Source of the DNA: Stenogyne calaminthoides
Lineage: Eukaryota; Streptophyta; Magnoliopsida; Lamiales; Lamiaceae
Assembly (NCBI GenBank): GCA_037126765.1
Contig: JBBCBC010000043.1
Coordinates: forward strand, 2,976,001 to 3,040,000
Length of the DNA: 64,000 nucleotides
Reading direction: 5' to 3'
Shown here in pieces: positions 44,736 through 56,926 of the stretch. The notes beneath the pieces are model-generated. The model did not search any database, had not been told where the DNA came from, and was given only the letters and a program-made list of their open reading frames with translations. Within the stretch, counting starts at the first letter, position 1. Each line of letters begins with the position of its first letter. The position numbers were made by a program, and so were the translations under genes.

Positions 44736-46908
44736 CTTCATTAATTCTTGGAACCTTATAATTGGTAAATTTGAAATGATAATAATTGGTACCCTATCTA
44801 TTTGAAAATGCTTACTGTTGGTTGTACTTATAGGAATCACGACAGGTGAATAAGAAATATTCATAGTGGCAAAAGCATTTGTCGCTTGAGTAGAGATGAA
44901 TATGAAATTTATTTCTATCATTATGAACAAAATTTTGTTTAAATTGAATATCATTACCGTGGTTGCTAATCACCAATCACCAATCTCAATCCTCAATTTG
45001 ATTAACATGTCCAAGTTTCCACAGTACTAATCATTCACGAGAAGAACTCTCTAATGGCCTGATTACCCGAACGATCCATGCAATGCTAGCAAACTTTTGG
45101 CAAATATGATTTTCTGGATTTACAAATATGATTTGAATATTTCTAATACTTAAGTGCACATGAGTTTGGTCCACAAGAGTTTGTATTGCAGAGAGTACTT
45201 AATCCCTTATTCTTCTTTTATTATGTCCCAATTCTCTTCTTCTTTGATTCGACTGTCGATTTGTGATAGTTTTCAAGGACTCGACTTTTAATTGTTTATT
45301 TTTGCAGGTTATATCGGTAATTGTTGAAACCTGTTCGTGTTCTCGATTCAAGAGAGAACCGAAAGTCTTTTACTCCCATATCTTCTCAATATGTCTTCTG
45401 TATTTTATTATCTTTCTTCCATTTTTTATGTTTTATCCTCTCACCTTCTATAGATTTCTATTGATTATCTAATATATCTGTACATTATGCTTTCATTCCT
45501 GTAGGATAACATTAGCTAAAATTTAACTACTGAAAAAATTGTTCCTATCAAATGGACTTTCACCTTATCTTACTTGTCAAATGATGGAATAGAAGAATCT
45601 AATATGTCTCTTACTGTCATGCTTTGCAATACTCCTCTTTATCTACATTAATTTCTCACTTCTAATTTATAGTATTGGAGGAATATTTAAGATTTGATGG
45701 TTTTTTTCTTAGTAGAGGTCATATCAATTCTCACTTGTGAACTGATTATATAAAACCTTTGATAAGCTTCTTCGTGGTGCACTTGATTTGAATAAATGTA
45801 TATAGTAGTATCCATTGTCTACACAGTCCCATTTCAAATGTCTTTGGGCACGAACAGATTGTTGCCACAGTTCGCTGCCTAAACGTTCAAATTCGTAAGA
45901 TGGAGGTAAAGTTTGGTAAGTTTTTTTTTCTCTCTCTATCAATTTCATTTCGTTTGAATTGGGGCAGTTTGTTGACAAGGTTTGATCAGTGAAAATTGTA
46001 AAGCTTGCTTTGCCATATTAGAGTCCTAATGCCCCTTTGAGCCCAAACTTGATTTATCGCCTTTATCTCAAGGTGATTTAGAAACTGTTGTGGGGATGAA
46101 GATGAATTAAAGTATAGGGATGAGAAATTAAGGTTGGATTCTGATGTAAATCTTGATGAATATTCAGTAAAAATGTATTTTAAGGGTGTGTGTTTTTTTT
46201 AATTTAAATATTCATCGAGTATTTGGCAGAAATAATGATAATTTAACAGCTGAGTCATAATATTTCAGAGTATTAATCCACGCTTGCAGTAGATTGCTTA
46301 TGCTTTAGCACCCGACTTGCAATATTTTCTCCATTTATAATAACTCTTTCCTATTTAAAAATCAGCATTTTTATTTGAATGTCTTTTAAAAGTCACACCT
46401 TTTTCAAATTTCTATATGGAACTTCGTTGTGCTCAATTGGAAATGACCAAGATTCTTTGATCAAAGGTTCTGCCTAACTAATGCTACTTCAAAGGTGAGA
46501 TACATTTTTGAACTTTTCTTATGTTTCTAGAAATATAGTTGTTGTGATGATTAGTGTCATTATATGATTAGCTGTTGAATTGTTTATTTTTTGCAGTTTC
46601 TGTCGTTGGTGATTGTCAACACTTAATCTGCAAGTTGCGTGACTGTCCTGGTTGTCCATTGAACACATCATTTATGTTCCCTTCCTTTTGGGAGCCATCT
46701 TAATTAATTAGATGTGATTGGATTCCTTTGTAAATTTGAGAAAGCTGAAGAGTATGGAAAGAACAAGCCAAAAAGAGCAGTGTTTCACATCTACTTGGAA
46801 GAGTAAGCTCATCTCAAACCTAAGTCGTTGCTTCACTAATCTTTTAAAAAAAACATTTTATATTTTAAAAGATTTTCGATTTTATGCAAGAATATCAAAA
46901 CCCGTCTT
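44736..46908 (+). other. Helitron 2 interior, possible upstream exons of the RPA-like gene
   Basis: Several acceptor-like TTTTTGCAG sites (about 45308 and 46598) precede short open stretches, and KTFYILKDFRFYARISKP (about 46845-46900) looks like an OB-fold strand pattern just before the first recognised exon. I could not build a continuous frame. The 84-codon minus frame at 45724-45978 is not supported. Confidence 0.4.
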
Positions 46909-47732
46909 ACTGTTTGGGAAAATCTAGCCGATACTATTGACGAGAAACTGAAAGAAACAAATGAAAGGACCATAATCATTGTTGCAACAAGTCTTCTTCC
47001 TAAGAAGTTTGGTGGTAAGAGATCACTTGTCAAGCCATTAAATTCATATATGTCCCTCTTAACATGATCTTTATAACCAAAAGCCTTTACTTTGTGCATT
47101 CTGCAGTAAACCTATGTCTAATCCCATCATCAGCAACAAAAATCTAACTTAATGCTGATTTTGAAGCCGTTCGAGATTTTCGTGGAAGGTACAAAATTAG
47201 ATTTCCACCTACTAATTACTTTTATAAATTTTCAGGATAACTTTTCAATTGTTGTAAAATGGGGAAAAAAATAACACTTTGGATCCAATATTTGAAACTA
47301 AAAAAAATTGAACAGTTATTTTGAATATTTTATGGTTCTACAAGTTTAAGATTTGCATTTAGCTCATATTATGTACATAAACATGTGTTACAAAAGTTTA
47401 TAGCAACACCATTACGAGTATTTGGAATATTTGAAAAAAAGAAAAAGAGTCCAAATTTATCTGTGCGAGACTAATCCACTTGAAAGTTAAAAGAAATACT
47501 CACACAAACAGTAAATCATTGTTCATGTGTAATTAGGAATCAATTTCAATTTTTTTAAACATAAATATGTCTACCGAAGTCGATGCCTAAGGTAGTATCT
47601 TCTATATGATGCAGAATGAAATTCCAACCTGAATTTGATCATAGCTACAAAACAATGGCAAGCAACAAATCTGACACCCGGTTGCATAGTATTTCTGAAA
47701 TACTAAACTTCATCTACAACGAAACAGAGCAG
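46909..47732 (+). pseudogene. RPA1-like (replication protein A large subunit) gene fragment
   Basis: RPA1 binds single-stranded DNA; RPA-like genes are typical cargo of plant Helitrons. Exon 46909-47014 reads TVWENLADTIDEKLKE..TIIIVATSLLPKKF, the OB-fold phrase in which a Trp-x-x-Leu-Ala segment precedes a conserved Ile/Val strand. After a GT-AG intron, exon 47107-47188 continues in phase: LIPSSATKI, an in-frame TAA (47145-47147), LNADFEAVRDFRG, matching the S-S-A-T-K-x-x-x-N-x-D pattern. Exon 47615-47732 (MKFQPEFDHSY..SISEILNFIYNETEQ) follows in phase. Element B then interrupts at 47927. A further piece after it, at about 58360-58424 (AAKLDKETVKL then a donor), resembles the zinc-finger region of RPA1. 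The stop codon marks it as decayed. Confidence 0.65.
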
Positions 47733-48039
47733 GTATGCAAACAGATTCGGTCTTGAGTTTACACCTAATACTAATAAAGCGACTTTATACATATCCTTAT
47801 CATCATATATAAATAAATTACTTATGCTAATTGAGTATATTATTGTTGTGTAGGGTAGGGCCAAATTTGCATATTATTTTGAGTTTGTGACGATTTATTT
47901 TTTCTTAACATAGATATCTTTTCTTAGAGTCAGTTTTGTGTGAAAGTGGTGCACGGTAAACCACTATCCATATACCCGCAACCCGCGACCCGCATACTTA
48001 AAACAAAACATACAGTTGGATGTGAAAATACAAGCATAA

Positions 48040-48285
48040 AAAATTTGAGTATGTGCGTGCGATTTACACGCACTGAGGGTGCAATTACACACACTAAGGG
48101 TGTGATTTACACACAGTGAGAGGGCAAAGTGAAGAAGTGAGGTGCGATTGAGAAGGCCGATTCGCACATAGTGAGGTGCGATTCAACTGAAAAGTGAAGA
48201 AGGAAGAATCAAAGAAGGCGCGATTCAAAGAAGGTGGGATTCGCACATATATGAGGCGTGATTTGTAAGAAGAAATTCTGCACAT
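48040..48285. repeat. Short GTGCGATT / CACACACTRAGGGTG repeats
   Basis: Motifs GTGCGATTTACACGCACTGA, GTGCAATTACACACACTAAG and GTGTGATTTACACACAGTGA follow each other, then GTGCGATT, GCGCGATT and GCGTGATT recur to 48270. This is subterminal to element B and just upstream of the captured PPR frame. Confidence 0.7.
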
Positions 48286-48867
48286 TTGAGCTTTGGAATA
48301 ATGACTTCAACAGATTTAGGTATGCCACTCGTTTCATGCTTTTGTAGGGGTTTTGTTTGGGATTCAGCTGCTTATCTCCATATTTATTATTCTCCTTTTC
48401 TTGTATCCTCCTTTCATTTTCAAAATCCCACATTCACTCACAAAAATAGATATTTTTCCTCCTCCAATTCGAAAACCAGATTTGATTTTGGGCGTATCCG
48501 TCAGCCCCAAGATGCAATTGCTCTGTTTCACGAAATGGTATCACTGAAGCCGCTTCCTTCAGTTTTTGATTTCACGAAATTATTAAGTTCACTTGTCAAA
48601 ATCAAACACCACTCTATTGCACTCCACCTGTTCGACAAAATGCTTCAACGGGATGTTCTTGTTAACCACTACACCTTCAATATTTCAATTGATTGCTTTT
48701 GCTGCCTGAATGGTTTACTTAGACTACTTATCTGCTTATGTTTACAGTTAGCTAGATTGTTAGAAGTATGTATAACTGAATATTGTTTGCAATTGAATTA
48801 TAGGTGTGCAAAGATACAATTGATTTTTTTCCCACATACACATATAAATATCCTTCATTTTCCATGA
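48286..48867 (+). pseudogene. Captured PPR gene 5' fragment (RFL-like)
   Basis: Open frame of 193 codons. Residues 1-70 resemble a mitochondrial presequence (Ser/Phe/Tyr rich, NRYFSSSNSKTRF). Residues 74-146 give DAIALFHEMVSLKPLPSVFD, FTKLLSSLVKIKHHSIALHL, FDKMLQRDVLVNHYTFNISI, the opening of Restorer-of-fertility-like P-class PPR proteins, which normally run to 500-600 residues. The remainder (from about 48740) is unrelated AT-rich translation, so only the first one to two repeats were acquired. It sits between element B's left terminus and its transposase, on the plus strand, as expected of transduplicated gene fragments. Confidence 0.75.
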
Positions 48868-49140
48868 ATTAGCAATGCAAAATTGGAAATTAATAGAAAT
48901 ATTCAACTTTTCCAAACAAACTAATAAATAGTGTGGCGTTTGCGAACCCTTAAGAATGTAAATACGTAATTTTAGAAGATGATAAATTGAGGTATATAAG
49001 TTGTGATACAAAATCTTGCCTATGATTTGTTTTGTTCAATCCATTTGATGCCTCACGAACTTTGCATGTCTTCAGAGAATAGTTACAAGAAATTGAACAA
49101 TATGAAGATAAACACATAAAAGTAGTGAGTTACCTTGAGT

Positions 49141-49458
49141 TCACTTCCGTCTGAATTTGTTAAGAAACGGAGTTGTAGTAACAAACAACAAATCTCCAAT
49201 TGACTCGAAGAATTTAAAAAATGCACTTCTCCAAGATTTCTTCATCAACAAAGAACAAATTGCTCCCCAAAATCCAATAATGAACCCAAACGCCAGTGAT
49301 ACACCAATTTCTTGCATAAAACATAGGCCAAAAAGTCCATCATTTTCTTCTCTCATATCTTCTCCGACAACAGTGATGGATGGTCTTAGGTCGTCCTTTG
49401 AGCACACATTGAGAGGTTTCCCACATAGTTCATGATGTGGAGAAGACGGTTGAGACAA
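49141..49458 (-). pseudogene. Captured C-terminus of an LRR receptor-like protein
   Basis: Frame of 105 codons: LCGKPLNVC (the C-terminal cap of plant extracellular LRR domains), an acidic juxtamembrane region (residues 32-41), a transmembrane helix at about 50-72 with a GxxxG pattern (G58, G62), and a short basic cytoplasmic tail (KKSWRSAFFKFFESIGDLLF). This is the ordinary end of Cf-like/RLP immune or developmental receptors, which lack a kinase. No LRRs precede it; upstream of 49458 the similarity stops. It is therefore a fragment carried by element B, opposite in orientation to the captured PPR piece. Confidence 0.85.
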
Positions 49459-49554
49459 AAGCCCATATAGTGTTCTTTAATAGGCCGTCTGAATTTTAGT
49501 TTCCGTCTTTCTGAGATTTTTTTACTTATTCATGTCTTTTGAAATTCAACAATC

Positions 49555-49665
49555 AGGTTACTTATTCCATGTGGTATTGCTATATACTCCTTATGGTATT
49601 GCAACTTATTCGTTGTGGTATTGCAACTAATTACATTTGGTATTGCTACTTACTCTGTATTACTT
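49555..49665 (+). repeat. 22-nt-period array at the start of the transposase gene
   Basis: Units GTGGTATTGCTATATACTCC, ATGGTATTGCAACTTATTCG, GTGGTATTGCAACTAATTAC, TTGGTATTGCTACTTACTCT at 22-23 nt steps, the same kind as at 52440-53070. Confidence 0.8.
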
Positions 49666-49675
49666 TTCTTAATAC

Positions 49676-52097
49676 AGAAATTGTTGATCAAAACACTATT
49701 GTAGTAGTTGAAAATGATGAAGAAGTTGCTGAAAATGCATATGGCAATGATGATGATGATGTGATAATAGATTGCATTTCTATTTTTGAAGATGGTGATG
49801 AAATTGAGATTGCTGCTAAAGAGGATGAAGAGAATGCGACAGAAGGTAAAAAATTGTATTCGAATAAACAAAAAGTTTCATATACATGTTATTTAGGTTT
49901 TACACGTGTTAAATTTATATTTTATTAAAACAGGGGACGATGATGACATTGATGATGTGAGTGGAAGTTTGATGGGAAGAACAAGGAATAGTATGGACGA
50001 CATTTACAAATTGTATTGTAGACATGCTCGAGCCATGGGGTTTAGCGTATGGAAAGGAACTAGTAGAAGCTCAACAACTGGGATAGAGTTGGCAAGATTT
50101 TATCTATGCTCTTGTCTTTGAATTAAACAAAAAAAAAAAATCGAAGTTGAAACTACAACAAGTGGAAAAACAAGGAAGAAGAAACTAGTTAAATTACAAG
50201 GACAAATTGTCCAAATAAGTATTGCATGTCAAGAGGAACAAAGAAGGGATTTACGAGGTTCAGAAACATGTCATGCAACATAATCATAACTTAACAAGAC
50301 CGGAGTGGGGGCATCATCACAGATCAGAAAGGAAGATACCAGAAGAGACTGCAAAAATTATCGAACAAATGATCTCTTGTGGAATAAAGGCTGCCCAATC
50401 TTATCATTACTTGGAGTTTTTAATGGGGGAAAGAGCGTGGAGGTTACACAATGAGAGATCACCCGAACCGTAAGTTGTCTAAATCAACAAGATAGAATCG
50501 AGATGCACGAGACTTTGATTGACATATTAGAAGAAGAAAGTGCAAATGACCCGGAGTTTTATTACAAAGTGAGATTGACGGTGAAGCAAAGTTGGCTAAA
50601 ATATTTTTGAGGACTCGATCGATGAGGGATGACTATGACCTTTTTGGAGATGTCGTTGTATTCGATACCACATACAGGACGAACAAATATGACCTAATAT
50701 GTGCTCCCTTTGTTGGAATTAATAGTCATTTGAAGAATGTGATGTTCGGGTGTGCCTTCATCTCTGATGAGAAAACGGAAACGTTTGAATGGTTATTCAA
50801 AGCGTTTAGCAAGTCTATGGGAGGAAAACAACCAGTCTCCATCTTCATGGACCAAGATTTGGCAATGTCAAACGGTATAGAAAAGGTACGGTACCCTAAA
50901 TATTGAATATGAACTAATACTATGTTTCATATTTACTAATTATATACTATTGTATGCAGGTTTTCCCTGAAACTAGGCACAGATTGTGTCTCTGGCACTT
51001 GCAGCTGAATGCCATACCAAAATTGGGCAAATGGAAGAGTGATGTTCAACAAGTGCTTATCAGGGTGTATGAACAGAGAGCATTTTGAAATGACTTGGAA
51101 AGAGATGGTAACAAAGTATGAGTTTGCAGACGATTCTTGGTTTACACGATTATATAGCTTGAAGGAGAAATGGTGCACGACACTAAACAAAAATTTCTTT
51201 TCGGCTGGAATTAAGTCGTCGCAACGAAGTGAGAGCACAAATAGTTCCATTGGATCAAAAGCTAGGAAAGATACAAATCTAACAGCTTTTTATGAGATCT
51301 TCAAGAATGTTGTCCAAAATTGGAAGGACGAAGAACAAAAAGATAATTTCAATTTCTTATGGTCTAGACCTAAATCTAGTTGTCCAATGTACGGAATGAT
51401 AAAGCACGCGTCGCAGGTATACACACTACCTCTTTTTAGAGATTTTGAAGCGGAGTTCAGAATAAGTATTAATGCTTCATTCAAAGAAGTTGAAAGTTTG
51501 GATACCACGAAGGTATATGATGTTAAATCTATTGGTGATGATCCAAGCTGCAGAGTTATATTCGATTCTTCTTTAAAGTTTATCGATTGTGCTTGCATGA
51601 AATTTGAAGAGAGCGGGATACTTTGCTATCATTGCTTGAGAATACTTAATGTGAACTCGGGGGAATGCATACCTGATAGGTATATTTTGAAGAGATGGAC
51701 GAAACAAGCCAGATTACAAGTGTTGGATAAGGTGGAACCTCAAAGAAAGGAAAAGGAGGAGAGTGAGTCTATCATTTGGACAAATGACATGGCAAGGAAG
51801 CAACACAATTTACTGTTGTTAGGCAGAGGAAATGAAGCTGCTAGAAGAATAATTGAAGAAGGCCACAATAGAGATTTGATTGCTGTGAAGGCAGTGATGT
51901 GTATCGAGCAAGAAGAAACTTCTGCACAATCAAAATCATCTAGAACTGTACAGGATCCTAGTCGTTCAGTAACGAAAGGAAGAAGCACAAGGAAAAAAGG
52001 CCATTTTGAGAAAAACAAGAATAAAAGAACAAGTTCAACACAATCTGCCCCAAATTTGGAATTTGGATCTAAAACACCTAGGCCCCATTTAATTTAG
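49676..52097 (+). pseudogene. FAR1-type (Mutator-like) transposase, broken
   Basis: FAR1/FHY3 regulators descend from transposases of this kind. Order of parts: acidic N-terminus (49681-49840), intron, FAR1 DNA-binding domain (DIYKLYCRHARAMGFSVWKG, 49995-50060; HVMQHNHNLTRPEWGHHHRS near 50270-50320), RNase-H-fold core with the first Asp in VVVFDTTYRTNKYDLICAPF (50655-50715) and the second in IFMDQDLAMSNGI (50842-50880), the RHRLCLWHLQLNA helix after an intron (50975-51013), then EFADDSWFTRLYSLKEKW and a SWIM zinc finger CxCx9CxH (51588-51632), with a Lys/Ser-rich tail. The gene is disrupted: a stop after RFYLCS near 50118, stops between 50470 and 50590, and a shift near 51045. About 700 residues are represented, the usual size. 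It converges on the Ulp1-like gene. Confidence 0.85.
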
Positions 52098-52149
52098 TAA
52101 GTAATTTAAACTTGTTTGTGTTCTGTTTTGATAATTTTATCCCCTTGAA

Positions 52150-53070
52150 TTCACTGAAATGACTCAAGTTATTCCTTTGTTATTGCTACTTATTCCCCGT
52201 GGTATTGTTATACATTCAATGTGGTATTGTTGAATATAACATGTGGTATTATTATTTGTCATAGTTCTTGTTTGATTATAAAAAAAAAATATTCTTTACC
52301 ATTTAGTGACTTTACTGAATTTACAGGTGAGAATATATATGAAATTCAAAGTGGAAGAAGAAAGAAAAAAGATGGAGTTTGGTTCTAATTCCGTTTAATC
52401 TAGTTAACAATGGATTTTTTTTTATTATTATCAAAGATTCTATTCCACTATGGTATTGCAACTTATTCGATGTGGTATTGCAACTAATTACATTTGGTTT
52501 TGCTACTTATGTCATGTGATATTGGTGTTTATACCTTATGGTATTACTGATCACTCCCTTACATGTGGTATTGCTACTTATTCCATGTGGTATTGCTATA
52601 TACTCCTTATGGTATTGCAACTTATTCGTTGTGGTATTGCAACTAATTACATTTGGTATTGCTACTTATTCCATGAGGTGTTTCTATATACTCCTTATGA
52701 TATTGCAACTTATTCCCTCTGGTATTGCAACTAATTACATTTGGTATTGCTACTTATGTCATGTGGTATTGGTGTTTATACCTTATGGTATTATTGATTA
52801 CTCCCTTACATGTGGTATTGCTACTTATTCCATGTGGTGTTGCTATATACTCCTTATAATATTGCAATTTATTCCCTCTGGTATTGCAATTAATTACATG
52901 TGGTATTGGTTTTTATAAGTTGTGGTATTGCTGATTAATCCTTGTGGTATTACTTAGTACTCCTTGTGGTATTACTTATTACTCCATGGGTATTGCTTAT
53001 TTCTTATTGTGGTATTACTTATTACTCCTTGTGGTATTGCAACTTATTTTTTGTGGTATTGCTTATCTAT
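52150..53070 (+). repeat. 22-nt-period array between the two genes of element B
   Basis: About 30 units of the TGGTATTGCTACTTATTCCATG type, 22 nt each with a few 21-27-nt variants. A higher-order arrangement is visible: a run of about nine distinguishable units near 52470-52680 is repeated near 52740-52920 in the same order. The core TGGTATTGC is on the plus strand, the sense strand of the transposase gene it follows. Long open frames across it (52450-52918) are repeat translation. Confidence 0.85.
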
Positions 53071-53700
53071 ATCATAATCAAGAGTACATGTGCAACAACA
53101 CAAATAATGAAAGAGAGATGTTTGTGTGGTGCAATTGGATTCAATTTTAATTTTGATGAACCATTAACCCTACACCCTAAACACTAAATTATGAACCCTA
53201 AACCATGACCCATTCGGGTAGATGAACCATGAACCAATCCGTGAGGTTTAGGCCTGGATCGGGTTGGGCCCAAGAAAAAAAAAAAAAAGTCAATTGAAAT
53301 TGAATTCTTGACCAATTTAAATTGGTCTGTGTCTTACAAGAATTTGCAATAATAAAAATAGACTTTATAGTCAACATCCAAAATAAACTAAAATATAGTT
53401 TTGGAGTAATATTTTGATCCCCACTTCTGAAATACAGATTTCACAACCATTCATAAAAGAGTAGATCTAGTGTGCAAATTTGTATAGATAAAAATCTATA
53501 AAATTGTCCTAAATCAACTAACTACACCCTAAACACTAAATAATTAACCCTAAATTATGACCTATTTGAGTTGGGTGAACAATGAACGTCGGGCCGTGTG
53601 AACCATGAACCACTCAATTTTGTATTACATTCATCAATTATAGAATTTGGTTGAAAATTAAAATTTTTGTATCTATACAAATTTGCATACTAGACTTTGT
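53071..53700. other. No gene seen
   Basis: Contains two ACACCCTAAACACTAAAT-type segments (about 53170 and 53525), each followed by a MCATTYGRGTWG-like stretch, i.e. a diverged direct repeat of some 350 bp spacing. Non-coding. Confidence 0.4.
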
Positions 53701-54719
53701 CTTCATAAAATCTCCTTTTCCCTCTTCCCAAATCTTCACTCACATTCTTCAACATCTCAGCTGCCAATTTTCTCTTCTTCTCTTGTTTCTTCTCAGCATA
53801 TTATTTCTTCTTAGCCATCAGTTGCTCGATCAAGGTAGGCTTCTCATTCATATAGAAATTGTACACTTTTTGGATGATATCACTTCTAACTTCATTGAAG
53901 TTAGAAAGAAGTAGAACTGCACATATTTTTGCTCTTATGAGTTGTCGAACATCAGGCTACAAAAAACAGTTTACAAAATTAACAAATGGTTTAAAAAATG
54001 ATAAACATGAGAACAAATTTAAATTACAAAATTAAAAGGAAAGAATACCTTAATCAAATCAACCGTCGTGTAAGAGACACCATTAAAATATTTCATAAGG
54101 TGCATCATATATACACCACAATCTAAATTCCTTTTGCTAGTTTGCCATTTTATTTTGACTATTTCAAATTTATAACTAGAAATGGCTTCAGCTTTTGGAT
54201 GTCCCTTAGACTCAAGAAAATTCGTCATCAATTTGCCCTAAAAAAACGAACAAAACAAAATGGAAGATACATTTTAGATTAAAGATTTATATAAAAAACA
54301 TCATATGACACTTGACTATAGAAATTAAAAGTTTACCAATATCTTTGCAGATTGAATGAAAATATTATTCTCATCAACATTCTTCAAATTGTCCAAATAT
54401 TGCAACTTGACATCAAGAAAATTAATGACAATCATAGCATAATGATCTCCTAGACAAAAGGGAACAAAAATTTGCAAGCAAAGAATCAAAATACTAATAA
54501 TTATTATAATCAATACAATAATAAAATAAAATAAAAAAGTTTATTAAAACTAACCATGTCAACTAACAAAGACATGACTCTAGACTCTTCCATCCATTGG
54601 TTCCAGCCAACATAGAACTCATTAACAAGTGTTTCAACATCTTATTCCTCAACTATTTTCCTCAAACAATTCTATTTACACAAAAAGATAAAATACAGTT
54701 TATATAACAAGCAACAATT

Positions 54720-54900
54720 AGCAATATCAAAAAGAGTCATCAGCAATACCAAAAGGAGTCATCAGCAATACCAAAAATAATTATCAGCAATACCAACAGG
54801 AGTAATCAGCAATACCAAAAAAAGTAATCAGCAATATCACAAGCAATATTAGTCAATACTACCAATACAATAGGAAATATTCAGCAATACCACCAAACAA
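54720..54900 (-). repeat. 22-nt-period array in an Ulp1-gene intron
   Basis: Plus-strand units AGCAATACCAAAAGGAGTCA.. at 22-nt steps. On the minus strand, which is sense for the gene, the core is TGGTATTGCT, the same core found sense-oriented in the transposase half. Confidence 0.8.
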
Positions 54901-56754
54901 TATAAAAAGGAACAATAAGCAGTATACTTACACTGTGTTCGAAGTTGAAAATGAATCGACTGCGTTCATCATCCATACTGATACCATTGTTTATCTCCAA
55001 GCTCCAAGTTGTGACAATTGGAAGGTAAATGCATACATTGGACATCAAACTCATTAAATATAAACAAGTAATAAAATGAAATCCCCAAACCGATAAAATT
55101 GTTCCATGAAACAAAAGGATATATACACAGATTAAAATTTTAATAGAAATAACACACATAAGTATTAAAAATGGTGAAATAAAATTGCTACTTACACATT
55201 TACAGAAGAGTCACCCTCGAAAAAACAGAAATCTACTACTTCCAAATGAGTTTGGGGAAGATTGTAATAAAGTTTCTTGTTGGATGTCACCAGTTTTGAA
55301 AGATGACCGACATCGTCGTTGATCATCCAAAACAAGTGCCCAACATCAGTCCCGACACTCTTACTCTTTGTGCCAACAGATTTTACAGCATCAGATAGTT
55401 TCAAAGCAGTCGCAGGCTGCTTTTCAAACTCATCACTCTCACAACCAAGATCTACATTAAAACCAAGATCATCTAATTCATCTTCAGGATTACCACTTAG
55501 ATTTGTTTCATAAAGTACGGGATCAGGAGAGAGTAGATTAAAATTTGGCTCCTCAGAAGCCATCTATTTCATCACCGTGACATACCGACCCAAGTAATCA
55601 ACATACTTATGAAGTTTTTTATTCATAAAAAACTTCTGGGTACTAGACAATTTAGATGGTGTTTGATCCGGTTGTGTGTTATGATCAGGGGGATGAAGGT
55701 CCTCTAACAATGTTAGTTTCAGAAGATACTTATCAGAAAATTCTCTTGCATCTTTGTGAAACTGACGTTAATAAGTCCTTAATCTCCTGCAAAGTAACAC
55801 AAAACAAAATGTATAAAATATGTAAAATAAGTAATGTAAAAGAAATTAATTATTAAGATTTCGTATACCTGATGAGCATCATCAGCCTGTTCATCATTTG
55901 TAGATGCAAATCTCTTTACCACACCATTTTCAATCAATGGGTAAAAACCAACCACTAGCTCCCCGGAACCATATTGTTTTGCATTGTCCTCTTGGTCACA
56001 TCTACACTTCATTTTTTGATCTGTCCAATGCTGAATCAATGGGATTGAACTAGGTTCAGAAAAGCCACGCCATTTCAACCTATGCATATAGACTAGTTGC
56101 AACAAGAGTACACAACCACTAATATTCTTCACCCCTTTGTTGTGATAAATAAGAATTGAATCGGACAACTTTTGTAAGATCAATGTGCACTAATCCAAAT
56201 TAGGAATATCTTCTACAACCTCAAGAGCTTTCAAGTAGGCTAAGTTTACTAACCTATTGGATGAAGGGTAGAGAAAAGAACACAAGGAGTAGAGAACAAA
56301 CATCCTTTTAAAGTCATCCCCCCCACCACTCAGATCATTTGCAATGATTTTAGGCAATTTGTGAATTGAGTCCCTATTATAAATTTTAAACTTTTTAGAA
56401 AATGTATCTTGAAAAGTCTTGACTTCCGAGCGTGAATAGCAAGGGACATCATGTTCTTCATTTCTAGGGATCATGAAGATGTCATAAACATCGTCAGCCG
56501 TAACAGAAAACTGACGGAAATTATCCAATGCCAACATGCGACTACTGCCATTGAAATGATCGACAAGCCACTTGATCATCCTTTGGCTGAAACATTTACT
56601 GAGCCTCAACTTCAGCAAACCACCAAACCCAATATCCTCAACGTCTTTCCTCTGTTGATCATTCAGTGAAGTAATCAAATCGAGTAGACCATTTGGTCTA
56701 CATTGAGAAAGGAAGTCACTGCATATACACATAAAGAAAATGAATTAATATTCG

Positions 56755-56926
56755 AATAGTCAACAATATCACTAACAATATTAAGCAATACCATATGCAA
56801 TAGTAAGCAATACCACAATCAATACTTAGGAAATACTAAACAATAACATAAGCAGATTATGAAAAATACAAAAGCCAATAATCAACAAATACTATAATTA
56901 TTAACAAACAATACTATAGGCAATAC
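56755..56926 (-). repeat. 22-nt-period array in the first Ulp1-gene intron
   Basis: Units GCAATACCATATGC, GCAATACCACAATC, GGAAATACTAAAC at 22-nt steps, then more irregular AATACTATA motifs up to the exon 1 donor. Core again sense-oriented for the minus-strand gene. Confidence 0.7.

Noticed and set aside
52450..53187. ORFs of 81-126 codons over the TGGTATTGC array
   Set aside because: They translate the 22-nt repeats into monotonous I/L/W/Y/C strings. The open frame is a by-product of repetition.
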